Positions 45,132 to 46,897 of a stretch of DNA of 46,897 bases are shown in pieces. Each line of letters begins with the position of its first letter. Within the stretch, counting starts at the first letter, position 1. The notes under the pieces were generated by a model that did no database searches, was not told where the DNA came from, and was given only the letters and a program-made list of their open reading frames with translations. Source of the DNA: Sphaerotilus hippei. Lineage in GTDB: Bacteria; Pseudomonadota; Gammaproteobacteria; Burkholderiales; Burkholderiaceae_C. A program made the position numbers and the translations under genes. The stretch is from positions 1-46,897 of the forward strand of contig NZ_QJJS01000024.1 in the NCBI RefSeq assembly GCF_003201595.1, written 5' to 3'.

Positions 45132-46583
45132 TCAGTCGACCTCGGGGGCGATCTGCTCGGCGTAGTCGTAGAGCGCGCCCAGCAGGTCCTGCGTGCGTTC
45201 GTCGTCCCCACCGGCCTCGCCCAGCGCGTCGATGCGCTCGAAGAACGAGGTCAGCGTCAGGTAACCGTCGAGGCCCTCGTGCAGGCGGGTGGTGCAGTGG
45301 GCGAGCCAGCGCTGGCGCTCCGCCTCGTCGAGCATCTCGGGATGGTTGCGGGCGCGGAAACGGAACACCAGCTCCTCGAGCCGGGGGTCATCGAAGGCGG
45401 GCGCGCGGGCCTGCAGGCGCTCGGCCAGCGCCACCGGCTCGAGCGCCTTCAGGCGCTGCAGCGTACGGCGATCGTCCTGGCCGACAAAACCGCCGTAGAG
45501 GTCCTCGTCGACATCGATGGGCGCCCCCTCGCGGGCCCGGGCATAGACCTCGGGCCACAGGCCGGCGAGCACCGGCGTCATGCGCGCAGCCGCTTCGGCG
45601 TGGCGCAGACCCTGTTCGACGTCGAGGCCCCAGTGGACGGCGCGGGCCGGCGTCAGCGTCTTCAGGTTGGAGATGACGATCGGGCACTTGTTGAGGTGGA
45701 TGGACTTGATCGGCAGGCGGCTCACGCCCTCGGGCAGGTCCTCGCTGCGCGAGAACAGCCGCTCGCGCACCTGGGTGGCGTTGAGCTGCATCAGCTCGGC
45801 CGGATCGTGCGCCAGGTCCCAGACGATCAGCTCGTTCTTGTTGGTCGGATGCGGGGCCAGCGGCCAGACCAGCGCCAGCCCGCCCCGGTCGGCGCCGTAC
45901 ATGCCCGAGACGTGCAGGAAGGGCCGGCCGATGCCGATCTCGGCGATCACCGCGTCCTTGCGGCGCAGCTTCAGGCAGAAATCGAACAGGCGGGGCTGGC
46001 GCTCGCGCAGCAGGCGGGCCAGCGCCAGCGTGGCACGCACGTCCGACAGCGCATCGTGCGCCGCGTCGTGGCCCAGGCCGTTGGCGCGGGTCAGGTCCTC
46101 GAGCCGGAACGACGGACGACCGTCCTCGTGGCGCGGCCACTCGATGCCCTCGGGCCGCAGCGCGTGGGCGCAGCGCACCATGTCGACCAGGTCCCAGCGG
46201 CCGCAGCCGTTCTGCCACTCGCGGGCATACGGCTCGATCAGGTTGCGCCAGAACAGGTGGCGGGTGACCTCGTCGTCGAAGCGCAAGGTGTTGTAGCCCA
46301 CGCCGACCGTGTCGGGGCGGGCCAGCTCGGCCTCGATGCGGTCGGCGAACTCGCGCTCGCTGACGCCCCGCTCCAGGCAGGTCTGGGGCAGGATGCCCGT
46401 CAGCAGGCAGGATTCGGGGTCGGGCAGGTAGTCGGGGGCCGGCCGGCAATAGAACATGACCGGCTCGCCGATCTCGTTGAGTTCGGCGTCGGTGCGGATG
46501 CCGGCGAACTGGGCGGGGCGGTCACGCCGCGGGACCCGACCGAAGGTCTCGTAGTCGTGCCAGAAGAAGGTGGTTGCGCTCAT
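45132..46583 (-). CDS. sbcB: Exodeoxyribonuclease I
   Basis: A 483-residue 3'-5' single-strand DNA exonuclease of the DEDDh group, used in mismatch repair and recombination. Motif ExoI is HDYETFG (Asp10, Glu12), ExoII is GYNTLRFDDEV, and ExoIII is HDALSDVRA with the catalytic His and Asp. The SH3-like and C-terminal parts (YGADRGGLALVWPLAPHP and IVISNLKTLTPARA) match ExoI. The start MSATTFFWHDYETFG at 46583 is chosen because the ExoI motif must lie at the extreme N-terminus. GAGG lies about 12 nt upstream. It precedes the ligase gene by 109 bp. Confidence 0.95.
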   Translation of the reverse strand: MSATTFFWHDYETFGRVPRRDRPAQFAGIRTDAELNEIGEPVMFYCRPAPDYLPDPESCLLTGILPQTCLERGVSEREFADRIEAELARPDTVGVGYNTLRFDDEVTRHLFWRNLIEPYAREWQNGCGRWDLVDMVRCAHALRPEGIEWPRHEDGRPSFRLEDLTRANGLGHDAAHDALSDVRATLALARLLRERQPRLFDFCLKLRRKDAVIAEIGIGRPFLHVSGMYGADRGGLALVWPLAPHPTNKNELIVWDLAHDPAELMQLNATQVRERLFSRSEDLPEGVSRLPIKSIHLNKCPIVISNLKTLTPARAVHWGLDVEQGLRHAEAAARMTPVLAGLWPEVYARAREGAPIDVDEDLYGGFVGQDDRRTLQRLKALEPVALAERLQARAPAFDDPRLEELVFRFRARNHPEMLDEAERQRWLAHCTTRLHEGLDGYLTLTSFFERIDALGEAGGDDERTQDLLGALYDYAEQIAPEVD

Positions 46584-46735
46584 GCGCGCAACATACCTCA
46601 AGCCGCAGGCGACGCCCGCGTCGGATCCCGCACGAACCGGGTCTCGGCCGGCGATGCGTTCGCGTCGACAATCGCGGCTTGATCCGGCAGGCGGGCCACG
46701 GAAGTCATATTCTGTTACAACCATGCCGGCTCGGC

Positions 46736-46755
46736 ACCGGGAATGTGGTCCCGGT
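46736..46755 (+). other. Small hairpin in the leader of the UDP-glucose dehydrogenase gene
   Basis: ACCGGGA (46736-46742) and TCCCGGT (46749-46755) form a 7-bp stem with a 6-nt loop, 32 nt before the ATG. No T run follows, so it is not an intrinsic terminator. It may shape the 5' leader. Function unknown. Confidence 0.3.
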
Positions 46756-46786
46756 CGCTACCTCATTCAGCTAGGGAACACCATCC

Positions 46787-46897
46787 ATGAAAGTCACCGT
46801 CGTCGGCACCGGCTACGTCGGCCTGGTCACAGGCGCCTGCCTGTCGGAAATGGGCAACCACGTGATGTGCCTGGACGTCGATCCGGCCAAGATCCAG
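46787..46897 (+). CDS. UDP-glucose 6-dehydrogenase (5' end only)
   Basis: The first 37 codons are visible and the gene runs off the window. [20 protein letters not shown] contains the GxGxxG NAD-binding motif in the form GTGYVG that typifies UDP-glucose 6-dehydrogenase. LDVDPAKI continues the Rossmann fold with the acidic residue that selects NAD. The enzyme makes UDP-glucuronate for surface polysaccharides. AGGGA lies about 10 nt before the ATG. Related UDP-sugar dehydrogenases share this N-terminus, so the sugar specificity is likely but not certain. Confidence 0.85.
   Translation, partial: MKVTVVGTGYVGLVTGACLSEMGNHVMCLDVDPAKIQ

Overview
The window is a high-GC chromosomal segment of a betaproteobacterium, most likely order Burkholderiales (Leptothrix/Sphaerotilus/Rubrivivax-like). 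This is inferred from the gene order gltA-sdhE-sdhB-sdhA-sdhD-sdhC-gntR / mdh-citE-like-secreted protein-acnB and from the strong GC codon bias. No database search was possible. All functions are read from motifs and context.

Positions 1-11,850 hold a TCA-cycle cluster. Citrate synthase, the SdhE flavinylation factor and the four succinate dehydrogenase subunits form one minus-strand operon behind a GntR/UTRA regulator. Malate dehydrogenase, a CitE-like lyase, a small exported protein and aconitase B run on the plus strand. Two 18-bp perfect palindromes sharing the core GTCTTATATAAGAC lie upstream of gntR/mdh and of acnB. They are the obvious candidate operators of the GntR protein.

Positions 11,880-22,740 hold four separate genes. 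The first is a 1795-residue fusion of two lipase-like alpha/beta-hydrolase segments, a CHAT (caspase-like) protease and a helical C-terminus. The others are a methyl-accepting chemotaxis protein, an OafA-type acyltransferase with an SGNH domain, and a DTW-domain tRNA-modifying enzyme.

Positions 22,920-36,043 are the most unusual part: a tightly packed seven-gene minus-strand operon that looks like an anti-phage island. In transcription order it encodes an SNF2-like helicase with a DUF3883-type nuclease-like tail, a PtuA-like ATPase, a PtuB-like HNH protein, a DUF1156 DNA methyltransferase, a second SMC/ABC-type ATPase, a small PD-(D/E)XK-like protein, and a DUF499 ATPase. Helicase, methylase and DUF499 ATPase together resemble the Hma (helicase-methylase-ATPase) type of system. 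Two further ATPase-nuclease pairs are built into the same transcript. The promoter-proximal end of the operon lies next to tRNA-Asn, a common island integration site, but no integrase is visible.

Positions 36,550-46,897 return to ordinary chromosome. They hold tRNA-Asn with a clear promoter and terminator, an Mre11/Rad50-like (YhaO/YhaN-type) pair, the ribosome-assembly GTPase RbgA/YlqF, a DJ-1/PfpI protein beside a GlxA-type AraC regulator, a small conserved-looking protein, an exported minimal ATP-dependent DNA ligase (LigE-like), exonuclease I, and the first 37 codons of UDP-glucose 6-dehydrogenase.
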